A stretch of DNA of 21,178 bases, from contig JAMPAO010000043.1 in assembly GCA_023667165.1 (NCBI GenBank), positions 1-21,178 on the forward strand, written 5' to 3'. Below the pieces are notes generated by a model, which searched no databases, was not told the origin of the DNA, and saw nothing but the letters and a program-made list of their open reading frames with translations. This document shows, piece after piece, positions 14,686-21,178 of the stretch (within the stretch, counting starts at the first letter, position 1; every line of letters starts with the position of its first letter). This DNA comes from Ruminococcus sp. (GTDB lineage Bacteria; Bacillota; Clostridia; Oscillospirales; Ruminococcaceae). The translations under genes were made by a program, and so were the position numbers.

Positions 14686-17649
14686 TTATCCTGCCGTCTG
14701 TCCGAATCCCGCTTGCTTGATAGCCGCTTCAAGGCTTCTCAAACGTATCTTTACCGCTCCCAGATTGCTTATTTCGTCAATTTTAAGCTGAGTATAGAAT
14801 TTGCCCTTTTCCTCCAGTATTGAACGCACCTCGTCGGTGGTTATGGAATCTATGCCGCAGCCGAACGATACAAGCTGTACAAGCTGCATATCCGGCTGTG
14901 TGGTGACGTAAGACGCCGCACGGTAAAGCCTTGAATGATACGTCCACTGATTGAGCACGTGAAGATTAGGCGTTTCGGCAAGCTCGCATATGCTGTCCTC
15001 CGTGATGACCGCCATGCCCAAAGATGTTATCAGCTTATGTATGCCGTGGTTTATTTCGGGATCTATATGATACGGTCTGCCGCTTATCACAATGATAGGC
15101 ATATTTTTTCTGCGGGCGGCGGCGATTATCTCCGCTCCCTTTTCGGCAATGTCTTTCCTGTATTTTTCAAGAGATAGCCTTCCCGCCTGCCATGCGGCTT
15201 TTATGTCCTTTTTCTTCAGATCGAATTTTTTGAAAGTTTTCTGAATAGCCTGCGCGACATGATTTTCAAGGTTAATGTCCATATACGGATAATAGAAATT
15301 ATCCTCGTTGAGCTCCGGAATGTTCGCCTTGAGCAGCTCCGGATAATAGGCGACAACGGGGCAGTTGTAATTGTTTTCCGCATGACCTTCGTCCACGTTA
15401 TACGTTTCGCAGGGATAGAAAACGATATCAGCGCCCTTTTCCAGCAGATCGATGACATGACCGTGAGCGAGCTTTGCCGGATAGCAGACGGTGTCCGACG
15501 GAATGGTGTGCTGACCCTTATAGTACATATCCCGCGTGCTTTCGGCAGAAATTATTACCTTAAATCCCAGCCTTGAGAACAGCGTCTTCCAGAAAGGAAG
15601 CTGCTCGTAATATCCCAGCGCAAGAGGAAGTCCTATCACCGCTTTGGGAGCTTCGCTGTCGGGCTCGTCAGCCTCGCTGCGCAGACGGTCGTATTTATAT
15701 TCGTACAGACAGGGAACGTCCTCCCTTTTGGCAAGTCCCGCACCCTTTTCGCATCTGTTTCCGCTGATAAACTTGTGTCCGCCGGAAAAGGTTATCATGG
15801 TAAGAGAGCATTTTGCGGTGCAGCCGCCGCAGTTGAGCTGACGCGAGGTATATGAAAAGTTTTCAAGCCTGTCGGGTGGAATGATCGTTGAACCGAGCCT
15901 GTTCTCCTTTTCAGCCGTTTCCTTGGCATACAGCGCCGCTCCGAAAGCGCCCATAAGTCCCGCGATCGCAGGTCTTACAACGTTTCTTCCCAGCTCCTGC
16001 TCAAAGGCTCTGAGTACGGCGTCGTTGAGGAACGTGCCTCCCTGTACAACTATATTGGTACCCAGCTCCTCCGCCGAATTGGCACGGATAACCTTATATA
16101 TGGCGTTTTTTATGATAGACGAAGACAAGCCTGCGGAAATATCCTCCACCGACGCTCCGTCTTTCTGCGCCTGCTTTACGGAGCTGTTCATGAACACAGT
16201 GCAGCGCGAACCCAGATCCACCGGACGCTCGGCGAAAAGTCCCAGTCTTGCAAATTCGGAAATATCATAACCCATTGCCTGAGCAAAGGTCTGTATAAAC
16301 GATCCGCAGCCCGAGGAGCACGCCTCGTTGAGCATAATGCTGTCTATCGCCTTGTTTTTTATCTTGAAGCACTTGATATCCTGTCCGCCTATGTCTATGA
16401 TAAAGTCCACATCCGGACAGAAATACGCCGCCGCTCTGTAATGAGCCACGGTTTCAACAAGACCGTAGTCAACGCCCACTCCCGCTTTGATAAGATCCTC
16501 GCCGTATCCCGTAACCGCCGAGGAACGTATAGCTATCCTGTCGCCCGACAGCCTGTATATCTCGGCAAGTCTTTCGGTAATGACCGCCAACGGCTGACCC
16601 TTATTTGACGCATAGTACTGATAAAGCAGCCTGCCTTCGGGGGTAATGAGAACCAGCTTTGTGGTCGTGGAACCTGCGTCTATGCCGAGATACGCTTCGC
16701 CCTCGTAGGTGTTTATATCCTCAAAAGCGAGATCGTGGCTGCTGTGCCGCTTTATAAACTCGTCATACTCGCTTTGATTTTCAAAAAGGCGTCTGCCTGT
16801 TATTATATCGTCGTTGACCTTTGCCGAACGCATTTTGTTTACTATCTCGTCTGCGGAAAACATTTCCTTTTCCGATTCGTCCGCATAAAGAGCGCTTCCG
16901 TATGCCATAAAGCACTGGGCGTTTTCGGGAAATACTGCATTGTCGGCGCTAAGCTCGAGAGTATTTACAAACGCTCTTCTGAGTCCGTTTATAAAGGTAA
17001 GGGGTCCTCCCAGAAAAAGCACCTTTCCGACGATCTGTCTGCCCTGTGCAAGACCCGATACGGTCTGATCCACCACCGACTGGAAAATCGACGCGGCTAT
17101 ATCCTCTCTTCTCGCCCCTTGATTGAGCAGCGGCTGGATATCGGATTTGGCAAAAACTCCGCAGCGCGAGGCGATCGGATAGAGCTTTTCCGCTTTCGAC
17201 GAAAGCTCGTCCATCTCGTCTACCGTGATGCCGAGCAGCGTTGCCATCTGGTCGATAAACGCACCCGTGCCTCCCGCGCATGAGCCGTTCATGCGCTGCT
17301 CCGTGCCTCCCGTAAGAAAGATGATCTTTGCGTCCTCTCCGCCCAGCTCTATAACGCAGTCGGCGTCGGGATAATCCTTTTTAACGGAAATAAACGCGCT
17401 GTGAACCTCCTGCACAAAGGGAAGTCCTGCGGCGTTTGCAAGTCCCAGTCCCGCAGAACCTGTGACCGCCAGCTTGAACCGGCCGTCGGGAAATTCCTTT
17501 CCGATCTGCTCTATCTGCTCGGCGGCAGTTTCCCTTACCTTGGAAAAATGCCGCTGATATTTTGACCGGATGATCTTTCCGTTGTCAAGAATAACTGTTT
17601 TTACGGTAGTTGAGCCAATATCAACGCCCAGCGAATATATCTTACTCAT
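14686..17649 (-). CDS. Tandem 2-hydroxyacyl-CoA dehydratase activase-related protein (BadF/BadG/HgdC plus DUF2229)
   Basis: The 987-residue protein holds two ASKHA ATPase modules in tandem. The first starts GVDIGSTTVK (8-17), with ELGGEDAK, C124 in NGSCAGGTGAF and C163 in SRCGVFAKSD, the two cysteines that ligate the bridging [4Fe-4S] cluster in HgdC-type activators. The second starts GIDAGSTTTK (322-331), with DIGGQD (419-424), C444 and C448 in NEACSSGCGSF, and C483 in SRCTVF. A cysteine cluster (C607, C610, C614, C633) follows, then a DUF2229/HgdB-like region (about 670-970). Many relatives, as I recall, run to about 1,400 residues with a further HgdB-like part; this one ends cleanly here. 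ATP-driven electron transfer to a partner is the expected chemistry, but no dehydratase subunits are nearby. It is the last gene of an operon after shikimate kinase. AAGGA lies 9 bases before the ATG. Confidence 0.9.
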   Translation of the reverse strand: MSKIYSLGVDIGSTTVKTVILDNGKIIRSKYQRHFSKVRETAAEQIEQIGKEFPDGRFKLAVTGSAGLGLANAAGLPFVQEVHSAFISVKKDYPDADCVIELGGEDAKIIFLTGGTEQRMNGSCAGGTGAFIDQMATLLGITVDEMDELSSKAEKLYPIASRCGVFAKSDIQPLLNQGARREDIAASIFQSVVDQTVSGLAQGRQIVGKVLFLGGPLTFINGLRRAFVNTLELSADNAVFPENAQCFMAYGSALYADESEKEMFSADEIVNKMRSAKVNDDIITGRRLFENQSEYDEFIKRHSSHDLAFEDINTYEGEAYLGIDAGSTTTKLVLITPEGRLLYQYYASNKGQPLAVITERLAEIYRLSGDRIAIRSSAVTGYGEDLIKAGVGVDYGLVETVAHYRAAAYFCPDVDFIIDIGGQDIKCFKIKNKAIDSIMLNEACSSGCGSFIQTFAQAMGYDISEFARLGLFAERPVDLGSRCTVFMNSSVKQAQKDGASVEDISAGLSSSIIKNAIYKVIRANSAEELGTNIVVQGGTFLNDAVLRAFEQELGRNVVRPAIAGLMGAFGAALYAKETAEKENRLGSTIIPPDRLENFSYTSRQLNCGGCTAKCSLTMITFSGGHKFISGNRCEKGAGLAKREDVPCLYEYKYDRLRSEADEPDSEAPKAVIGLPLALGYYEQLPFWKTLFSRLGFKVIISAESTRDMYYKGQHTIPSDTVCYPAKLAHGHVIDLLEKGADIVFYPCETYNVDEGHAENNYNCPVVAYYPELLKANIPELNEDNFYYPYMDINLENHVAQAIQKTFKKFDLKKKDIKAAWQAGRLSLEKYRKDIAEKGAEIIAAARRKNMPIIVISGRPYHIDPEINHGIHKLITSLGMAVITEDSICELAETPNLHVLNQWTYHSRLYRAASYVTTQPDMQLVQLVSFGCGIDSITTDEVRSILEEKGKFYTQLKIDEISNLGAVKIRLRSLEAAIKQAGFGQTAG

Positions 17650-17682
17650 TGCATACTTTCCTTATCTATGGTTTTTTTAGAC

Positions 17683-18186
17683 TTATATCTTTTCAACAGA
17701 TGTAATTTCTATTATCTTGTCGGCTATCTCCGAGGGAGTGCCCGCACCGCTTACCGTAAATGCGGAATTTTCCCGATAGAGAACCTTTCTTGCTTCATAA
17801 AGCTCCTCCAAGGACTCCTTTGTATTGTTTACGACAAGGGGGCGGTTTTTATCGCCGCATATCCTTTTCCAGCACGTTTCAAAGGGAGTGTCTATATAGA
17901 CCACGGCGCCGTTCTTCGCCGCAGCCTCGGCGTTGATCCTTTTCAGCATCGCTCCGCCTCCGCAGGCGATTATACCGCCCGACGCACCCATTTCCGAAAC
18001 CGCCCTTGTTTCGGCGTCCCTGAAATAAGCCTCCCCCTTTTCGGCGAATATCCGCGGAATGCTCATTTTTTCGGTTTCCTCGATATACGCGTCCATATCG
18101 GCATAGGCGCAATTCAGCTTTTCGGCTGCCGCTCTGCCAACGGTAGTTTTTCCGCAGCCCATAAAGCCGCAAAGATAAACAGTCAT
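17683..18186 (-). CDS. aroK: Shikimate kinase
   Basis: The 167-residue enzyme phosphorylates shikimate with ATP (EC 2.7.1.71) in aromatic amino-acid synthesis. The Walker A loop GFMGCGKTT is at residues 7-15, the substrate and magnesium aspartates at 30 and 32 (ADMDAYIE), Arg56 in EAYFRDAE, the glycine motif GGG at 76-78, and the lid arginine in DKNRPL. The length is normal. The start at 18186 is set by AAGGAGG 7 bases upstream; the ATG at 18213 would run through that site and overlap the previous gene. It sits between a hypothetical gene (16-base gap) and the activase (33-base gap); no other shikimate-pathway gene is present. Confidence 0.95.
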   Translation of the reverse strand: MTVYLCGFMGCGKTTVGRAAAEKLNCAYADMDAYIEETEKMSIPRIFAEKGEAYFRDAETRAVSEMGASGGIIACGGGAMLKRINAEAAAKNGAVVYIDTPFETCWKRICGDKNRPLVVNNTKESLEELYEARKVLYRENSAFTVSGAGTPSEIADKIIEITSVEKI

Positions 18187-18202
18187 AAAATTACCTCCTT
18201 GT

Positions 18203-18853
18203 TCATATCTCAACAGCCTCTCCGAAATCGTCTGCGGAAAACTCCTTTATCTTTTCAAAAAGAGCCTCCTCAAGGCAGGAATAAAACATCGCAAAAAGCA
18301 CGTCCGCAAATCCCAGCAGGAACATATTCTTATTTGTGATCTCCGCAAGAGATGGGACGTTTGTGTAAATATACGTCTTGAACCAGTCGGCATTGTACGG
18401 AGGGAGCTTTTTCCCCTTTCTGACAAGATATTTTATTTCCATGAAGCTCTCCTGTACGGAGTCCTTGTAATTTTCCGCTCCCTTTGCAAGAACGGCGTTA
18501 TAGACCTTGTAAAGCTGGTCGTCGGTCATAGCTCCGCTGTTTCCTTTAAGATTTTTAAGCACGGGAACTCTCACCGCTAAACTGTACACAATAAGCGGCA
18601 GCACCTTGTTGTATTCGTCGGACATCATCTCTCTGCACGTGTCGTTGTCGAGCCGAAGTCCCAAGGCAGTGAGTGAATCGGTATCGGTTATGTTGTTAAG
18701 GACTATTTTGAAGGCGTCCTTGATATCCACCGTATAAAAGCTTTCCTCCGCTATGGAATAGATGTATTTCACCGCGTTGAATAAACACACTCCGCCCTTT
18801 ACTATCTCGTCCGCAAGACCGTTAAGGGCGATCTGCTCGTTGATAAAATCCAT
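18203..18853 (-). CDS. Conserved-looking hypothetical helical protein
   Basis: The 216-residue product is predicted mostly helical and soluble, with no signal peptide or clear membrane segment; the most hydrophobic stretch (about 181-195, MFLLGFADVLFAMFY) may be a buried helix. I do not recognise a family and see no catalytic motif. AAGGA lies 8 bases before the ATG. It lies 36 bases after the zinc-ribbon gene and 16 bases before shikimate kinase, so it is part of the same operon and may act with the zinc-ribbon protein. Confidence 0.7.
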   Translation of the reverse strand: MDFINEQIALNGLADEIVKGGVCLFNAVKYIYSIAEESFYTVDIKDAFKIVLNNITDTDSLTALGLRLDNDTCREMMSDEYNKVLPLIVYSLAVRVPVLKNLKGNSGAMTDDQLYKVYNAVLAKGAENYKDSVQESFMEIKYLVRKGKKLPPYNADWFKTYIYTNVPSLAEITNKNMFLLGFADVLFAMFYSCLEEALFEKIKEFSADDFGEAVEI

Positions 18854-18889
18854 TTACGAATTCCTTTCCCTTACGGGAGCATGCTCCCT

Positions 18890-20719
18890 TTACTCGCGCG
18901 TTATCCTTTCCCAGTTGGGAAGAGTGACCTTTTTGCCCTTTACCTTGATCTCCGCCAGATCCTCCGCCGCCGCTCCTCCGGTTTCGCTCAGCAGCTCCTC
19001 GGACTTATACTTGCCGTCAAGCATAGCTTCAAGAACCGTATTGTATTTAGGCGGAGTAAAGGGTTTGTACGCTCGTTCTTCCGGAGTCGCCTCCGTTCCC
19101 GCCGGAGAAATGCCCGAGGTATCCTTTTCCTCGGCGATCGTCATCGCCTCGTTGAAGAACGCGTCGGGAGGGATATCCTCCGTACCGTCCGCAGTCTGTT
19201 CTTCATTTTCGACGTCCCGCTCCTCGGCAGCGGAAACGTCAATGGCATTATCCGCATTTTCAGCGCGGTCCTTATGCTTTTTCGACTTTGAGGACTGCTT
19301 TTTAACGGCGGTTTCCCAATAATTCAGGAAATATTCCATCTGCTCGGTATCGGCGTTTCCCTCTCTGAAATCGCGCTTTACATCCGACATATACTTTGAC
19401 CATTCTCTGAATTCTCCCTCGGTCATAAGCCTGCCTATGCGCTTGTACAGCAGATTATACACCTTTTGGCAGCGTTTTTCCAGCTCCTTCGGTATCTCCC
19501 GCAAGGGCTCGGAGGTTTCCTCACGGAGTGCGTTTTCGGAAACGGGTTCTTCCTTTTCCGGCTCCGCCGCCGCTTCAGCCGCTTCCTCCGGCTGCCCTCC
19601 GGAAATGCTGTCGAATGTGAGCTGAAGATCGGTCTGCTTTTTCAGCTTAACAGGCTCTCCGGATCTCATGGCGGCTATTTCAAGCGCGTCGTCCATAAGC
19701 TCCGAGCAGGTCCTTCCCGAGGAATTTACTCTGCGGCAGTAGGGGGATTTTTCGTCCAGCGCTCTTGCGAAATATTTCCCGCAGCGGGGACATTTGGAAA
19801 GATATATCCCCTCCTCCGACATACAGGTAAATTCAAGGTCGATGATTGCCTTAAAGCTGTTCGGCACGTATACCTCCGACGGCATGGAGGATACCGCTTC
19901 AACGGCGAAATTCATGTCGTTTTCCTCAGGCCGCGGCATATCCTTTACATAGCTGAACGCGTCAAGAGCGGTCTGGTCGCGGTTACGGTTGTTTATGTGA
20001 CGCTGAGTACACATTTCCGCGCTGCCGAGAACTTCTGACAGACGGCGGTATATATTTTTGGAGATCCTTCCCATCATAAAGACCGAATCGGGAAGCTGGG
20101 CGGGCGTATATTTTCTCACCGACGGCATTTGATCCATGGGGCAGCCGGTTTCATTGGCTGCAACGGAGAAAGCAAGATCGAAATACTCCTTTCTTGCCTT
20201 ATAATCCCTGCCGCGAAGCATGATATTGTCGTCCGTTTCGTAAATAAACTGCATTTTTGAACGTGCGTATTCCTGCATACGCACGATATTTATCCATTGG
20301 TTGATCCCCCTGCCCGTTTTGTACTCGCTTACGCGGTTGAAGATCGACTTTTCATACAGGCTTTTCGGGGAAATGCATCTCGACCACAGCTCCTCCAGAC
20401 CTATTCCCTCGGAATGGCATATATAAGCTATAATACAGTCGAGAACCACAGACGAAAAATCCGAGGAAATACAAGCCTCCACGTAAGGGTGACATTTTAT
20501 AAGTGCGTTTATTGCCATATTAACAAGATTTTGGGAAATTCTTCCTGTTTTTCGGGCGTTGCGTCCCGCCTCTATACACTGCTCCCAGAAATATGTAAAA
20601 TCAAATTCGGCAAATCTGAGCAAAGTCTTTGAAAGCTCCAGCTTATGGAAGCTGTTGCTGCCCTCCACGGCGAAAGTTACTGTATCCGACGTTCTCACCT
20701 CTCTCAATGCAAATTTCAT
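18890..20719 (-). CDS. Zinc-ribbon protein of unknown function (DUF6076-like)
   Basis: The 609-residue protein has a helical N-terminal half, a four-cysteine zinc ribbon (C310-x2-C313, C328, C338; SKCPRCGKYFARAL then SPYCRRV), and a basic helical segment VYNLLYKRIGRLMTEGEF-REW (420-440) resembling the part after the ribbon in DUF6076-type proteins. Two acidic, low-complexity linkers (about 375-408 and 480-560) are probably disordered. The end is charged. It may bind nucleic acid or a protein through the ribbon, but that is inference. There is no Shine-Dalgarno sequence before the ATG, and the promoter's predicted start falls at the ATG itself, suggesting a leaderless message. It is first in an operon with the 216-residue protein, aroK and the activase. 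Confidence 0.75.
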   Translation of the reverse strand: MKFALREVRTSDTVTFAVEGSNSFHKLELSKTLLRFAEFDFTYFWEQCIEAGRNARKTGRISQNLVNMAINALIKCHPYVEACISSDFSSVVLDCIIAYICHSEGIGLEELWSRCISPKSLYEKSIFNRVSEYKTGRGINQWINIVRMQEYARSKMQFIYETDDNIMLRGRDYKARKEYFDLAFSVAANETGCPMDQMPSVRKYTPAQLPDSVFMMGRISKNIYRRLSEVLGSAEMCTQRHINNRNRDQTALDAFSYVKDMPRPEENDMNFAVEAVSSMPSEVYVPNSFKAIIDLEFTCMSEEGIYLSKCPRCGKYFARALDEKSPYCRRVNSSGRTCSELMDDALEIAAMRSGEPVKLKKQTDLQLTFDSISGGQPEEAAEAAAEPEKEEPVSENALREETSEPLREIPKELEKRCQKVYNLLYKRIGRLMTEGEFREWSKYMSDVKRDFREGNADTEQMEYFLNYWETAVKKQSSKSKKHKDRAENADNAIDVSAAEERDVENEEQTADGTEDIPPDAFFNEAMTIAEEKDTSGISPAGTEATPEERAYKPFTPPKYNTVLEAMLDGKYKSEELLSETGGAAAEDLAEIKVKGKKVTLPNWERITRE

Positions 20720-20724
20720 TATTC

Positions 20725-20753
20725 ATTATATCATATTTTCTTTTAAATTTCAA
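20725..20753 (-). promoter_or_regulatory. Promoter of the zinc-ribbon/aroK/activase operon, likely leaderless
   Basis: Minus-strand TTGAAA (20753-20748), 17 bases, TATAAT (20730-20725) with an extended -10 (TGATATAAT). Counting 7 bases from the -10 puts +1 at 20718-20719, the first bases of the ATG (20719-20717). Confidence 0.65.
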
Positions 20754-20845
20754 CACTATTTTTCAAAATAATCCTTTGTATATATTGGCGTTCTTCTTAA
20801 ATTACAGCTTTTTTTCGAAAATCAAGCGCATATTCCGCAATTTTC

Positions 20846-20880
20846 AAAAAAATCACGGAGCCGCAGCGAAACGGACTCCG
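20846..20880 (-). terminator. Rho-independent terminator of the 36-residue peptide gene
   Basis: On the minus strand CGGAG-T-CCG pairs with CGGCTCCG (one bulged base, 8-base loop; plus-strand 20856-20880), followed by TGA and then seven T (20852-20846). It is 55 bases past the stop at 20936. Confidence 0.75.
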
Positions 20881-20935
20881 CAAAATAACATATAACATTG
20901 GGAAAAAATACCTTTCGGCAGGATCGTTTACCGCG

Positions 20936-21046
20936 TCAGCCGACAATTCCCGAAACGACGAAGATCGCAGCCATGGCAAAAACCGCCGTAAATTCGATCA
21001 CCGTGAATATCCTGTAAAATATTTCCCGTACACTGCACTTTTCCAT
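20936..21046 (-). CDS. Small single-helix membrane peptide (36 residues)
   Basis: The frame encodes MEKCSVREIFYRIFT followed by a hydrophobic helix (about residues 16-35) and ends VSGIVG. GGAGG lies 7 bases before the ATG at 21046, and a clear terminator follows, so it looks like a real one-gene unit. The ATG at 21052 is one base from the ribosome binding site, and a longer frame from 21133 would translate the hairpin-rich upstream DNA. No family is recognised. The basic N-terminus suggests the N-end is cytoplasmic. Confidence 0.55.
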   Translation of the reverse strand: MEKCSVREIFYRIFTVIEFTAVFAMAAIFVVSGIVG

Positions 21047-21060
21047 GACCATTCCTCCAT

Positions 21061-21178
21061 TCAAATAATTAGAACCCATACCAATAGGTGAAGCGTACGG
21101 ATTTTCGGCAAGATTTTGCCGAGGATAAGGCAAAAATCCGCAGCAATACTTGTTGTATTACAAGGATTTTTAACGCAG
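21061..21178. repeat. Hairpin-rich intergenic sequence, possible interspersed repeat
   Basis: CGGATTTT (21098-21105) pairs with AAAATCCG (21133-21140), enclosing a second stem CGGCAA/TTGCCG (21106-21111/21116-21121). AATAC/GTATT (21145-21149/21155-21159) forms a third. The arrangement looks like a REP- or MITE-type element cut by the window edge; the repeat nature is inferred. Confidence 0.4.

Noticed and set aside
17683..18213. Start of shikimate kinase at 18213
   Set aside because: That start would translate through the AAGGAGG site and overlap the preceding gene; the ATG at 18186 places the Walker A loop at the usual residue 7.
1..21178. CRISPR arrays, tRNA and rRNA genes, transposases
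   Set aside because: No regularly spaced direct repeats, no tRNA-like cloverleaf and no transposase or integrase motif were seen in any frame.

Overview
The window looks like a chromosomal segment of an anaerobic gut or rumen Firmicute of the Ruminococcus / Oscillospiraceae type. This is inferred from strong AGGAGG-type ribosome binding sites, TTGACA/TATAAT promoters, moderate GC content, a class II GalT, a GH51 arabinofuranosidase, a DUF6171 protein and a BadF/HgdC-type CoA-dehydratase activase. No rRNA, tRNA, CRISPR array, transposase or phage module was seen.

Left edge (1-2210): an AT-rich stretch unlike the rest, with a secreted lipoprotein, a three-helix membrane protein and a decayed P-loop nucleoside-kinase-like pseudogene that still has its promoter and ribosome binding site. 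Next (2283-4923): an AraC regulator divergent from an intracellular alpha-L-arabinofuranosidase that is translationally coupled to a cysteine-rich DUF6171 protein. The two divergent promoters interlock in about 39 bp. Then (4991-6582): a TauE/SafE-type permease and a YopX-like protein with an acidic insert.

Centre (6812-11610): the most distinctive locus, a three-gene operon of dynamin-like GTPase A (with a hydrophobic membrane segment), an M48-metallopeptidase-like protein whose zinc motif is destroyed (HExxH replaced by CECGR), and dynamin-like GTPase B (no hydrophobic segment). Both GTPases keep G1 and G3. The layout suggests a heterotypic membrane-remodelling GTPase pair with a pseudo-protease partner; I do not know a described system with this composition.

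Right part: galT (11975-13471) is divergent from a PadR-DUF2812 operon whose promoter carries a perfect 12-bp inverted repeat. A strong bidirectional terminator separates this from a four-gene minus-strand operon (20719 to 14686): a zinc-ribbon protein of unknown function, a hypothetical protein, shikimate kinase, and a 987-residue tandem activase. The promoter of that operon is placed so that its first message would be leaderless. A 36-residue membrane peptide and a hairpin-rich, possibly repetitive, sequence close the window.

Most genes have a clear Shine-Dalgarno sequence, which was used to move several starts inward (lipoprotein, arabinofuranosidase, permease, DUF2812 protein, shikimate kinase, 36-residue peptide). 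Family names rest on motif recognition by eye, without database searches.
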